From assembly GCA_954871525.1 (NCBI GenBank), contig OX940871.1, positions 14,910,532 to 14,974,531 of the forward strand: 64,000 nt of DNA, written 5' to 3'. The first letter of the stretch is position 1; each line of letters begins with the position of its first letter. This DNA is from Parietaria judaica. Taxonomy: Eukaryota > Streptophyta > Magnoliopsida > Rosales > Urticaceae. The notes beneath the pieces are model-generated. The model saw only the letters and a list, made by a program, of their open reading frames with translations. It had not been told where the DNA came from and searched no databases. Below are positions 44,694 through 57,472 of this stretch, in pieces. Position numbers and translations under genes: made by a program.

Positions 44694-45439
44694 AACCGAG
44701 CTTCATTTGGTTGATTTGGCGTGAGGTAGTGCTCCAACCGAGCTTCATATATTACGCCAAACTAGCGTGAAGTAGATTTCATCCACTGTACAACGCCATA
44801 GTTAGAGTTCTACTATTCACTACGCTAAATTATTTTTTTATTTATTATTTAGTCCTTGTAAAAATTTATATTGCTCAATTGACATTAGTTTTTTTAAATT
44901 ATATCAGTTAGCTCAAACTTATTATATATATCATATTTATCTTTCAGTTATTAATAATATTTGGTTTAAATTTTAAATTCATTATAATGAATACTTAGAA
45001 TACAACACTGACATTTGGAGATTAAAAAAAACAAAAATGATACTAATATTAATACCGAAACGAAATAACATTACAACAATATTGCAATGCAAAATAATAA
45101 TAATAATAATAATAATAATAATTTACTAGTTTGTATTAAAAACTATTAAGTTTTCTTTTGTAATTTTATTTTAAATAAATATTAAGTTTAGTTTGTGTTA
45201 GTTTGTATTTTAAATTATTTTATGGAGTATTATTTTATTTATAAAATAATAAGTATGTGGTATAATTGAAAGATATTAAATAAATATAATGGTATATAAA
45301 TAAATAAGAGAAAGTTGAATATAAAATTAATATTTCAATTTGGTGTAAAAAATAGAGTTCGGTTGGAGATGAAGCAGTGTTAGATGTGACATGTACTGCA
45401 AAATAGAGTAGAAAATAGTGTTATCGGGTGGAGATGGTC
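44694..45439. mobile_element. PIF/Harbinger (Tourist-like) element, 746 bp
   Basis: Ends GACCAAGTCCAACCGA and (inverted) GACCATCTCCACCCGA match at 13 of 16 positions. The element is flanked by TTA on both sides (44691-44693, 45440-45442), the 3-bp duplication typical of PIF/Harbinger. CCAACCGAGCTTCAT is repeated internally near the left end (44692 and 44731 regions). The interior is AT-rich with an (AAT)n stretch at about 45097-45122. No transposase. Confidence 0.85.
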
Positions 45440-45442
45440 TTA

Positions 45443-46430
45443 GGACGTGAATGGGCTGTGCATCAATGCGTGTGTCTTTCTTTGAAATTGAATAATGAAT
45501 GGCAATAGTATTTATGAGGCTTTTTTAATGAGGATAATAGCGAAAATAGGTCCTCAATTTCGGAACCAACTTTCTCACCGTATAAAAACTAGCCAAATAT
45601 ATGATGACAAAGCACGTGTAAATATATTTATCTAAACGGTAGGTTTTATTGAATTAGGGTTAACATACTAGTAAAAAAAGTATCCATATTTTGATTTTGT
45701 TAGTATAATTTTTTCCCACGATGGATATAGTTTTAGTGTTTGTTAGACCGTTAGACATGTGTCATTTTTTCGAATATTTTTCTATCCGTTAGACATACTA
45801 AACATTGAGATCTTCAACCGTAAAAAAAAAAAAAAATAACCATCACAAAATTAAAATATTAAGTAGGTGCACAACACACTACACTGCTATTAACTCTCTT
45901 TTAATTCTTGAATAATAATAATTTGTATTTTAACCGTAAAAATATCTACGTTTTTTTTTTCCGTCAAATTTTGAACTAACTTACAAGTACAACACACATA
46001 CTACATATATATACTATTATACTTCTACATTTATGAAGGGATTATCAAATTTATAATCGTAAATTTTGTAGAGTTTGAGCGGTGCTGTTCAATGCTTAAC
46101 TATCTGAGTAAGATATGAATATTTATGGAAACGCTATATTACCTGTGCAGTTATTGAATAGATAATCGCGATAAAAGTATTTAAATTTTAACGAACTAAA
46201 GAGGCACAATTCAAAGTGAAAATAATGGTGATAATAGTGGTAAAAGTACTTAAAAATTAAATTTAATAAATGTAAGGTGACACATTTTTCTGTCCAACTT
46301 TCTCCGTCGAATTCCAATGAGAGAAGATGCTAGATAATCGGATGAACATATAAATATGTACATTATGTATGGTTTAATAGCATTATACTAAACAATTGAC
46401 TAACGTCCATAAAAAAATGGACGAAAAAAT
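45443..46430. other. AT-rich intergenic DNA with Mutator-like ends
   Basis: No gene. GGATAATAGCGAAAATAGG near 45532 and GATAATAGTGGTAAAAGTACTT near 46230 resemble degraded Mutator-like ends of the kind seen elsewhere in the window; no paired boundaries defined. Confidence 0.4.
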
Positions 46431-46434
46431 GTGT

Positions 46435-46965
46435 CACCTCGCTTTGGATCCATACCGATATAGACTCAAGTTTTATTTTAAACGACATATATACTCAAGT
46501 TCAACTTTATTGTGGCTTCAATGTACCCAAGTCTAAATTTTAATGTGGTTTCAATACTTCGTTAGCTTGTATACTATTGGAATCACCGAGTTCCTCAACA
46601 ACGTCGCCGACAACGACGGAGGCTGCTGCGTTGTCGTTCTTGCCGCCGATGAATGCTTGTCCGCCATGAATGGATCGGAGGATGAAGTTGATATTCCAGG
46701 GTTTTAATTTTCGGAGAGAGAAAGAAGATGATTCGAATAAATTAAAAGAAAAAACTTTTAAGGCGGCAAAAGTACTTATATATAGTGACACTTAATGCAG
46801 GTAAGGAAAAATAGACGAAATGAATCGAAACCGCAATAAAATTAAACTTGTGTAAATTGAAGGCCCAATAAAATTGAACTTGGACTGGAAATAAAACTTG
46901 AGTATATGTCACTCCAATTAAGTATAACTTTGGTATATATGCCACTATTACTCCTACTATTTATT
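46435..46965. mobile_element. Candidate gene-fragment-carrying inverted-repeat element
   Basis: Left (about 46435-46555) and right (about 46780-46965) flanks are diverged inverted relatives: both carry ATATACTCAAGTT, TTCAA(C/T)TTTATTG and GGTTTCAA/GGTTTCGATT segments in opposite orientation. Between them a short GC-rich stretch (46575-46700) could encode, on the minus strand, NFILRSIHGGQAFIGGKND; I cannot identify its source. Likely a small Pack-type element; no target duplication found. Confidence 0.35.
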
Positions 46966-47972
46966 TATTGAGGTGAGAAAGAAGTGGGAATGGTTATTTT
47001 CAAGAGTGGTAGTTGTTAGATGTAATGGTCCAATCCTATCAAGAGAGCATGCAGCTTTTAGAGTTTAGAGATAGATAGAACCTATATACTCAATGGTTTC
47101 TGTTATTGAAGACTAGTATAATTCTTTGGGAGATTTCCTAAAATAAAAGTATGGGAAATTATGAAGATTGCGATCAACTACTTCTTTGGTGGTGGTTCAG
47201 CCACTTCGCTAGACTCATTCATTGCTCAAATTAATTTGTAATGGCTTTGCGTCGACAAAATATTTAACTTTAATAATATTGTTGTGAACAAATGTTTTAT
47301 TATTGGCCCACATGTTGAATTAGTAGCTGTGGGCATTCATTTTATTTTATTTTATTATATTCTTGTCAGTGCAGTGCAAGCACATTTATAGCCACTTATC
47401 TTCATTGGCCCATTATTGTTGCCACTTGGTTTTTCAATAGGTGCTTCATATACGGTAAAAATTGATTAAAACCACGATTATACAGAGAAACACTACATAT
47501 GATATAAGTGTTGTTATGGCCATTTGGTTTTGTCTTTTTATTTTTTTCTAACACTTTGTCATGTATTCTCCTCACGTTGATAGATTTAGTAACAAGGTTT
47601 TGTAAACTTCATATCAAGTTTAAAGTTATGGATGGTAATAGATTCTGTTAGTTTAATATCTTGTGGGAATGTCGATTATCATTATCGTTGAAGGGTGATA
47701 TTTTGCGCTTCGTTAGTCAAAAAGATTATAAGCGCGCATCCTATTTTTAAAGATGAACTGATCGGCTCTCGTTAGGACTAGCGCGAATTCGCTTAGAAGA
47801 CTCAAATGTAAAGCGATACACGAAAGTAAATGACATTTTCTAAAAGATATCACTTTAATTATCTATCGGTTATGTCATGTGGCATTTTGTTGATCTTTGA
47901 ATGTGCAAATGCATCATATTACAAGAGGGTAACAAATAGCTGAGAGAATAGTAATGACTTTTCACGAGCTGA
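46966..47972. other. Intergenic DNA
   Basis: AT-rich, no gene recognised. Confidence 0.5.
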
Positions 47973-47990
47973 GAGACTGATTTCTAATGT

Positions 47991-48098
47991 AGTTGCTAGG
48001 ATAGCCTAGTGGTAATTCCACACCACCTCCAAAGTGGAGGTTGTGGGTTCAATCCCTACTGCAGCAAAGCTGCCTTAAAAAAAGAAAAGAAAAAAAGC
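47991..48098 (+). mobile_element. tRNA-derived SINE, 108 bp, with target duplication
   Basis: RNA polymerase III A-box TAGCCTAGTGG (48002-48012) and B-box GGTTCAATCCC (48046-48056) are followed by a purine-rich A tail (aaaaaaagaaaagaaaaaa). An 18-bp direct duplication beginning GAGACTGATTTCTA (47973-47990 and 48099-48116, one mismatch) flanks it, as expected for LINE-mobilised insertion. Confidence 0.88.
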
Positions 48099-48434
48099 GA
48101 GACTGATTTCTATTGTGTGGTACTATTGTTGTCCTCTATCCTCTTTATAGCCTTTGTCTTTGTGGTAGTTGAGTAAGCTTCTCGTTCTTTGAGAGATGTG
48201 TTCGGATTGGACAATTTGCTCTTTCCTATTTTCAGACTCAGCCATTTAGAGTATGAATCCACACTGAGTAGTCAATTTCCTAAATACATGCTTCCTGATT
48301 TAAGTATGAAAGTTTTGGACAACTACTGAAAAAGATAGACGATAGAATCCTCGATAAATCGTGTCAAATGAAAGAGAATGTAAAGTGGAGAGCAAGCTCT
48401 TATTTGTCAAGTTATTTCCCGCTTTCATGAGCTA

Positions 48435-48510
48435 GATAGGGTCCTGATGCTTCCGAGAGGAAAGAACGACAAGTCATACGACTTTGTCTCGGAAGCATCG
48501 GGACCCTATC
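48435..48510. other. Perfect 24-bp stem-loop, miRNA-precursor-like
   Basis: Arms 48435-48458 and 48487-48510 pair over 24 bp (one G-U pair if the plus strand is transcribed), with a 28-base loop. The arm begins GATAGGGTCC and ends TTCCGAGA. Two further inverted pairs overlap: 48465-48477 with 48539-48551, and 48478-48489 with 48558-48569. Expression is unknown; it could instead be a young foldback duplication. Confidence 0.5.
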
Positions 48511-48839
48511 CAGCCTTTGTCAATGCTTTGAAGACTGAATGACTTGTCGTTAACTAAAGACAAAGTCGTACCCAAATAATCAGTCCCCTAATATACCAAG
48601 TGCATAGTAATTAGTAGAATATTTGTTGAGTTGGATCGCGTAGAATGAGATGTGAGCGCATTCTTCTAAATCACCAAAATATTTTGATGAGGATGTTCCT
48701 TTGATATTTTTTTTCGAGACGATCGAAAATGATAAATTGGTAACGATTAACTTAAATAGCTTATCGATAGCCTTTGAGAAATGACTATCGCCGTTCGATA
48801 AGCGCGATAACACAAACACATTATAAACTACCATTTCTT

Positions 48840-49084
48840 CCCCGGTAACAAAGAGTAGCTTTTAAGAGAGAAAAAAAGAGAAATTGGTGCGTGGTACAGT
48901 TTTGGCCTTCGGCCCAAAACGTTTGGGTATTTTCGGGATAAAAGGAGGAAAAGGAAAGCCCATCAGGAACTCCCGACCCGGATCCACGAACCGAAGCCGA
49001 ACCAGGACGATCGCTCTTCGATTTGGACTGACAGTTGAGAGAGATTTCCATTTGTAGAGAGAGAAATCAAGCTCTGAGAGAAGG
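48840..49084 (+). promoter_or_regulatory. VPS35 promoter and 5' UTR
   Basis: Contains GGCCCAAAA (about 48912) and AGCCCATC (about 48957), site II/telo-box-like elements usual in constitutively expressed plant genes, then a GA-rich 5' UTR (AGAGAGAG, 49037-49080) next to the start codon. Divergent to the GDSL gene, 4.4 kb away. Confidence 0.45.
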
Positions 49085-49699
49085 ATGATCGCCGACGGAG
49101 CTGAGGACGAAGAGAAATGGCTCGCCGCCGGGATCGCCGGCCTCCAGCAGAACGCTTTCTACATGCACCGCGCTCTGGTAATCCAATCCCTCGATCACGC
49201 GCTTTGATCTCTCTCGTTTCTCCATTTCGATTCGAATTCGATGCGGGAATGCTCGATTTACGCGTGATTCCTGTTCAGGATTCGAACAACCTCCGCGACG
49301 CCCTGAAGTACTCGGCTCAGATGCTCTCCGAGCTTCGGACTTCGAAGCTTTCTCCTCACAAGTATTACGAGCTCTGTGAGTCTCTAGATCGGCTAATTCC
49401 GTGTAGAGTATTGTTATTCGTGGAGCTCGAGTGCTTAAGATTGTGCTTCGTGCCTCAGATATGAGAGCGTTTGATGAGCTGAGGAAGCTGGAAATGTTCT
49501 TCAAGGAGGAGGCTCGGCGCGGATGCTCAGTGATCGATCTTTACGAGCTTGTGCAGCATGCCGGTAACATCTTGCCAAGATTGTGAGTGAGAGATCTTGT
49601 TCTTACCCACTATTCGTGACAATGTTCCTGATCTTATCAGACATAGATAAGCTTGCAATGCAATAATTTTTCGGTGTTGATGTGAAAAGAAACCAAATA

Positions 49700-49732
<33 letters not shown>

Positions 49733-52700
49733 CTATTGATATATTGAATGAATGTCTCCCTCAAATTTAAATTGAACTTTATTTATACACTAAGCATTAC
49801 ATTTTAGGATTCAAAAGTTTGTTGGCAGTTAGAAGGAGCTTCTGTGAAAATTCGCATTTACAAAATAACTAGGAAGAGTAAATTAAATTATTTGGGTTAA
49901 TGTCGAAGAAAGGGAATTCATTGGACGGGTGGAAAATGGGTATGCCGATTTGATAGTGAGAGGGTTTTGTTAGGAGTAAGCCACCGAAGTTGACTCGTAA
50001 GAGCCATTAATTGTGGAAGACACCAAAAATTAAGTCAGAGGGAATGGAAGAGAGCGTTTCTTTCAATCGGCGGCAACTCCTAATTTCCATGTCTGCTTTT
50101 TTCAAGTGCCTAAAGAAGTCGCTGAAGTTCTAGAGAAAAATTCCTAACATACCATTTAGAGAAGGGCAATGAAGTCATATAGCTATATATTTATGTCCTC
50201 TTAAGTATTTATTATTATTTAAGTATTAAATGAGGTATTTATGTAATTAGCAATAAGTAAGAGATTAGGAAACCCCTATATCTCTAAGTGTGGGTGCCTT
50301 GGCCTTCCAGTATGTCTGTTTAGTCCAATTGACTCCTGACTTTGTTTTTAGAGATTTGGCCGTATTCACGAAGGAACGATCTTTTTTATTATTGTTTCCA
50401 TTACCGTTTTCCATCAGAATACTAAAAACACTTTTTCTAAACTACAGTGTGATCTTATACGGTTTCATGTCTAACACTGACTTTGTCAGGTACCTCCTAT
50501 GTACTGTTGGATCTGTTTATATCAAATCTAAGGAAGCTCCAGCTAAGGATGTTCTTAAAGACCTAGTGGAGATGTGCCGTGGGATTCAGCACCCTGTTCG
50601 CGGGCTTTTCTTACGGAGTTACCTTTCCCAAGTTAGCAAGGACAAGTTACCTGATATAGGTTCCGAGTATGAAGGGTGAGTAACTATTAAACTTATATTC
50701 TTGTGAATGTGTTGACAGTTTGTTTCGACTAGTAGTTCTGTTGGTAATACTTCTTCTTTAAGAGGAAAAGTGTTGGCTGTATATATGCTAGGATTCAAAT
50801 CGAAATTTTGCCAATATAATGAACAATGGGGCACTTTTTATATATAAGAAATCAATGGACTGAAAAACAAAGTGGTACAGTAATCGATTTAGGACTTGAG
50901 AGGTGGACCATTTTCTCAAATGAATAATCAATCAAAAACTACCAAGAACACCCACAATCAATTGAAATGCCCTGTCTTACTACCAAATCAAAACACTAAA
51001 TCCAGGTCTTATTACTGATCTGTTTGATTGGCATTGTAGTGATGCCGACACAGTGAATGATGCTGTGGAGTTTGTGCTTCAGAATTTCACAGAGATGAAC
51101 AAGCTATGGGTGCGGATGCAACATCAGGTTGGTTGATAGTGTTATGGTGCACTGCAATGCTTGCATGTCTTGGGAGGTAACATTTATCATGGGAGCATGA
51201 TTTCTGGTCATGCAGGTGTTGTAGTGCTTGTGAATCATTCATACTCTTAGCTGATCGGGCTTTTGAAGATTGCTATCGGGCTTTCTGGTCTGCAGGGACC
51301 CGCCCGGGAGAAGGAGAGACGGGAGAGAGAAAGGAGCGAGCTTCGTGACCTTGTAAATCTCCATAACCGACTGCTCGTTGGATTTTCAGCAATACTTCCC
51401 TGTATATGTCGGGCATGCGTAAACTTACCGATAGCCTTCTCTATCATCTTTTATTCTTTTCTAGGTTGGGAAGAACCTTCACGTCCTCAGCCAGATAGAG
51501 GGAGTCGACCTCGAGATGTATAAAGAAATCGTGCTTCCCAGAGTTCTTGAGCAGGTCGATTCTTCTCATTACATGTTATTGAGAATTATAGATTGGAAGA
51601 AACTGCTAGAAGAATTTCTGATTTATACCTTCTCAGTGATATCACTAAGGTTTTAAAACAGAATGATTGACACCGAAAGCTTTTGCTAGATTTAAGTAAA
51701 TTGGCTAACTAATTTGACTAGATTTTACAACTAACTACAAATAGTAATTGACGTATTCTATAGTAATGTATTCATCTTTTATACATGCTACCAGTTATTA
51801 CTTATTATTGAATTATAGCTAATTAGATAGATTACTCTGTATAGGTTTTAATTAGATCTAAGTTTCAGAATTGTTTATAAGATGCTGATTAGGTATAAGA
51901 TGTACTCTTAGTCTTAATTATTGAATAAAATTAAAAAATATTCTAAATTTCCCGAAAACATGGTATCCGAGTCCTCAAGTTGCCATGAGATTGGTGCGCT
52001 TATATATATAGTTGATTTCCACTCTGACAGGTTGTCAATTGCAAAGACGAGATCGCACAGTTCTATCTAGTGGACTGCATAATCCAAGTCTTCCCCGACG
52101 AGTATCATTTGCAAACTCTTGATGTATTGTTGGGTGCTTGTCCCCAGCTTCAGGTTGGTGGCACTTTCGGCATTTTGTAAATATGAATTATAATATGCTT
52201 TTGAGAAAATTTGAGAGAAAAGGTTAATGATTCTCATTTGAACTATGCAATTAGAATACAGTCTTAACACTAATCAAATTCTAGATAATGAAATAAAGGA
52301 AATAGATAATCTAAATGATCTAAAAAGACTTAAGTAATAAAGAAAAAAGTGAAGTGTTATTCTAAAATTCTTGCCGTTAGCATTATTCAGCGACACTGTT
52401 TCGTCTCCCACAGGCAAAAAAAATTGAATTCTGTAACAATTGGATTTACGTACTTTCTTGTTTATGTTTTCTATTCTTGCCAAACATAACGGACTAATAT
52501 CTTGCTCGTAAATTAGAATTATTGGTGCTTTGAAACTCGTCTATATGTTATTCATGCTGATGCACAGTTATTTTCAATGATGTCAAGGTTTATATACCAC
52601 GTTTGCTCAATATTTGACTTGTGTGATTTATATTTCTCAGCCATCTGTTGATATCAAGACCGTGCTGTCCCAGTTAATGGAAAGGCTTTCCAATTATGCT

Positions 52701-55700
52701 GCCTCAAGTGCAGAAGTATTGCCCGAGTTCTTGCAAGTAGAAGCTTTTTCTAAATTGAGCAATTCCATTGGGAAGGTAAAATTGTGTTGAGTTTGAATAA
52801 GCTAACAGTAACTCAATATTGTATTGTCAGATATCATGAGTATTTTCTTTAAAAAAAAAAGGATTATTTCTTTTTGAATCACATGTTTCGGACTAGCTTC
52901 TTTCTTATATATTCCAAGTGCAATGTTTAGAGGAACCGACTCGATAATACAAACTAACTGAACGTGAATTTACCAAGGTGATGAATTTATATTTTCATTA
53001 TTTCAACAAAAATGGCAAAACAATTGACCATTCCTTTGAGAACGCGGTCCAAGCTATCTAAGTTAATAGATAGTTGCTATGAACAAAACCAAACGTGCCT
53101 CCACAAGAGTTGTAAACGCCCACACTTGAGAGAGTTAGGGTTTCCTAGTTCTCCTAATTATTTCCAACGAAAAGAATAACGTTAATGACATAGAATTAGC
53201 GAAAAGACAGAAGGGATGTAAATAAACGACTAAACGGCGGTCGTGTCCTTCCTCGGCGATACTTTAAGAATGCGGGCCTGTGTAAACAATCGCTCAATTG
53301 TTTGATCACAGTTTCTAACTTCTGAACTATTATATTCATTCCTTAGATCAGTGCCCCTTTTTCTGTTGTTTCTATTTGGCATTTGCTACTTTTATAAATC
53401 TTTTTCAAGCTTTCAGATGTTTCTCCCGGTTATAATTAGGTGAAATTGTACGCAGGTTATAGAAGCACACGTTGATATGCCTACCCTTGGAGTGGTGACA
53501 TTATATTCATCGCTTCTCAAGTTTACTCTCCATGTACACCCTGACCGTCTTGACTATGCGGATCAAGTATTGGTATGCTCATCTATATTTGGCGCCTCAT
53601 GTTCATAGTTGTTCAATGGAGTCATTGCTTATTTGTTGGTGCATACTATTGCACATCATTTTTTTTTTGTGGCTCGTCTTGTTATTATGTTACATGCATA
53701 AATATTTAGGTTAGTTCGCCATCTAATTCGGTTCTTAAGTCATTTCATTTTGCTTATGTGTTAGGGTTTGTTAATGTTGGGCCTGATCCGGCTAACTAAG
53801 TTGTGATCCCTTGGTTTATTTGAGACTTTATGCTAATGAGAAAGGTAGCCAATAGCCAATATTAAAAAATGACATGTTTTAGTTTTCACTCCAATAAAAA
53901 TATTCCGGTTATTCAGAATCTGATGAACCCGTCTTCTGTATATAAAACGGTTTGCAGTGTAAAACTTTCACCCTTTTGCTCATAATTTAGACTTACATAT
54001 CTGTTTTTGGCCAGGGTGCGTGCGTTAAGAAACTCTCTGGCAAAGGGAAGATCGAAGATAATAAGGCTACGAAGCAAATTGTGGCCCTTTTAAGTGCTCC
54101 ACTCGACAAATACAACGATATTGTCACTGCCTTGAAACTTTCTAACTATCCCCGTGTCATGGAATATCTTGATACCGAAACAAACAAAATCATGGCCACG
54201 GTTATAATCCAGAGCATCATGAAAAACAAGACTAGCATTTCAACTGCGGACAAGGTATGAAAGCCTCATTGTTTCTTCTGCTCATCTGAAGATGGCTAGT
54301 TTAGTATCAGAAAGTCATCTCTTTCCGTGTAGGTGGAAGCGTTGTTTGAATTAATAAAAGGGCTTATCAAGGATTTAGACGCAAACGCTGATGAAGAGGT
54401 GACCTTTGACTGTAATTTTTTTATGCAGTATTCCAACACAAACGCAGTTTAATATAAATAGTATTTTTTTTTGCTCTATCTCTCTGTAGATTGATGAAGA
54501 TGACTTCAAAGAGGAACAAAATTCTGTTGCACGACTTATTCAGATGCTTTGGAGTGACGATCCTGAAGAGATGTTTAAGGTTGGTGAGACAATACATCTG
54601 CACGCTTTTCTTCTAATTGTTTACGCAATCCTCTTTTTTTTTTTTTTTACTTGAGAAATATAAATGTTATCATGTTGAGGGATTATTTTTGTCGTGTTAG
54701 TGAAGATAAATATAAATAGTAATGAGTCGAATCTATAGTATCTTGGTTAGAATGTTGGGAACAACATGATACAGTCTGGGATTTCGATCTCATAATGGAA
54801 CCTGTCGCTTCTCTCTTGAACCAGTCTCTTCCCAAAATCTAGACCCGCTATTCCTGAGAGAGACTGAGTTACACTATCAGAATATTGGGCTGAAAGATTG
54901 TCTCCTCGTTAATCAAAAAAATTCTTAATAGGTAGGTCAAGAAAACACCACATAACGTTAAATAAGACAACTAGTGACGACAAAAGTAACAACATAAAGA
55001 CACAACTTAAATATTAATTGCAACAATTAAAAGGGATAATTTGATGATTGTAGTGAAGATGGTCATTTTTTGTTTGTCATGACAATTTTTATGTTTATTT
55101 GCAGATTATATCGACTGTGAAGAAGCACATACTGACTGGAGGACCCAAGCGCTTACTTTTCACCATTCCTCCCTTAGTTTTCTCTTCTCTGAAGGTTAAA
55201 TCACATTGATCTATTCCTTGTGATAACTGAGATTTCAATATTAATATGCGCTTAAAAAAATTCCTTTAAGTTGGGGATGTCCCACGGGTTAAGATCTCGA
55301 GGAAAAATAATTATTGATCATATTTAAATTTAACTTTGTACTTATATATCTTGAACGAGAAAACATGTTTATTTTCTCATTTACCAGTGAAATATTTATA
55401 AGCTAGATTCTTCCTTAAGGGTGGTAAATACTTAGAATATTTAACAATTTGTAAACCCGCATCTGACACTTACGCGATATGTTCTGTCTTAAATGTGCAG
55501 TTGGTAAGGCAATTGCAGGGCCCGGATGAAAATCCTTTCGGAGATGACTCAATTACACCAAAAAAACTATTTCAGCTTTTAAATCAGGTGGTTTATCCCT
55601 CAATAAGTTTCTGATTACATGTTCGTACTTTATCTATTGTGTTAAGAAGATAATTGCAGTAGCTAACATTTGGTCGGCTTCTTTTTTGAATTACCTCCAA

Positions 55701-57472
55701 TGGTTAGAAAAATAACATGTGTGCTAATTCTTATGTTTACTGGTTCAGATTATAGAAGCTCTGTTGAGTATCCCGGCACCGGAACTTGCATTACGGTTAT
55801 ACTTGCAATGTGCTGAGGTATAAAATATTGTTTGATTCATTAATGTATAACCAATATATTAATATAACTTTTCTTCTTAATTAGGCTGCAAATGACTGTG
55901 ATTTAGAGCCAGTCGCGTACGAGTTCTTTACCCAAGCGTATATACTATATGAGGAAGAAATTTCGGTATGTTCATTAGAATCTGGGAAAAATCTTCTTTT
56001 GGTGGTCCTCCATATATTCCCGGTATTAAATAAAAGGGTACTTCTGCTTGTTTTTGGTATCAGGATTCAAAATCACAAGTGACTGCACTACATCTAATAA
56101 TCGGTACTCTCCAGAGGATGCACGTATTTGGGGTTGAGAACCGGGATACCTTGACACACAAGGCAACTGGGGTAACTGGCAGCTCATATTCTTCTACAAC
56201 TGTCATGAAGCTCATTCTTTTCTATGATAGCTAGAGTCGTTTTCTTAAGGAGTTTTCAGCTTTGGCCCTTGAAATAACATCTATGCACCCTTAATTTTAA
56301 TATTCGATTGGCAATAAATTATTACTGAAATATTAAATATAACATATAAAATTATCAAATATTCCTAGCGGGGCACTTTATTAACCCGATAAACAGAAAT
56401 AGCGAAGCACCGACACCCAAATATAGGATCTTCTGCTGTAATTTTATGATTTTCAGGGACTATTTGTGCACTATCTCTGATTTCTGTTATGTTCTTCCTT
56501 TTCTACAGTATTCGGCTAAGCTTCTGAAGAAGCCTGATCAGTGCAGGGCTGTTTATGCTTGCTCGCATCTCTTTTGGGTCGATGATCAGGAAAACATGAA
56601 GGATGGAGAAAGGTGATTTTCGATACATATGATTATTATAAATTGTGAAATCAAGTCTGCAATCCAAGCCCGCTCGTATGCATTTTCGTGGAACCTTATT
56701 CATTGATATTCTCTCTCTATAGAATGTTACTGACATTTGATTTGGATTGAATTCAGAAATTAAAGATTTATTTGATTTTATACTTTAGATTCAATTCTCC
56801 GCAATATCGAGGATTCGTATCTGATAAAGAACTAATCCAATGATCAGCGCATAAAAATAGACTACATTAATGTCTTACTTGTAATTTGAAACAGGGTCTT
56901 AATATGCCTGAAACGTGCTTTGAGAATCGCAAATGCTGCCCAGCAAATGTCAAGTGCTGCCCGGGGCAGCACGGGGTCCGTGACGCTATTCGTGGAGATA
57001 TTGAACAAGTAATTTTCGCTCCTCTGATTATTACATTCTGATGCTATTCCACTAAACAATTGCCTATGATTTATATACACAATAATATTTTCTACTCAGC
57101 TCCTAAATATATACGAATAAAATATCTATATTAGGAATTTTTCCGTTATGTAGATTGGCTATAATTATAATATACTAATCATTGTTATCATTATTCAATA
57201 TTTAACCTCAGTTTCCTTAAGTAAGATCGGTTTCGTATTGGTGATGCAAACGTAGATACCTCTACTTCTTTGAGAAGGGGAACCCGCAGATCACGGTGGC
57301 CTCGATCCAAAGCCTGATCGAGCTGATCACAAACGAGACACAGAGCGAGTCAACCACGCCTGATGCGGCCACCGACGCGTTCTTCGCCAGCACGTTGCGG
57401 TACATTCAGTTTCAGAAACAGAAAGGCGGCGTCATCGGAGAGAAATACGAGGCCATCAAAGAGGCCAAGTGA
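49085..57472 (+). CDS. VPS35: VPS35, retromer core subunit (21 exons, 791 aa)
   Basis: VPS35 is the alpha-solenoid scaffold of the retromer complex, binding VPS26 and VPS29 and recycling vacuolar sorting receptors from endosomes. Exons: 49085-49177, 49279-49375, 49459-49582, 50490-50675, 51040-51127, 51296-51352, 51465-51554, 52031-52153, 52641-52775, 53456-53572, 54015-54254, 54333-54398, 54490-54579, 55105-55194, 55501-55587, 55749-55817, 55885-55965, 56064-56171, 56509-56612, 56895-57008, 57256-57472. All introns are GT-AG and every joint keeps frame, giving 791 residues, the usual plant length. The VPS26-binding PRLYLL motif is at residues 103-108, split by intron 3. The HEAT-repeat C-terminal half ([29 protein letters not shown]) that binds VPS29 is complete. 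A/B/C paralogue identity is not resolved. Intron 3 has a TA repeat (49703-49732). Confidence 0.97.

Noticed and set aside
47991..48060. Possible tRNA gene
   Set aside because: A and B boxes are present, but the cloverleaf arms do not close and an A-rich tail plus 18-bp duplication mark it as a SINE.
49067..49504. 145-codon minus frame over VPS35 exons 1-3
   Set aside because: Antisense shadow of real exons.
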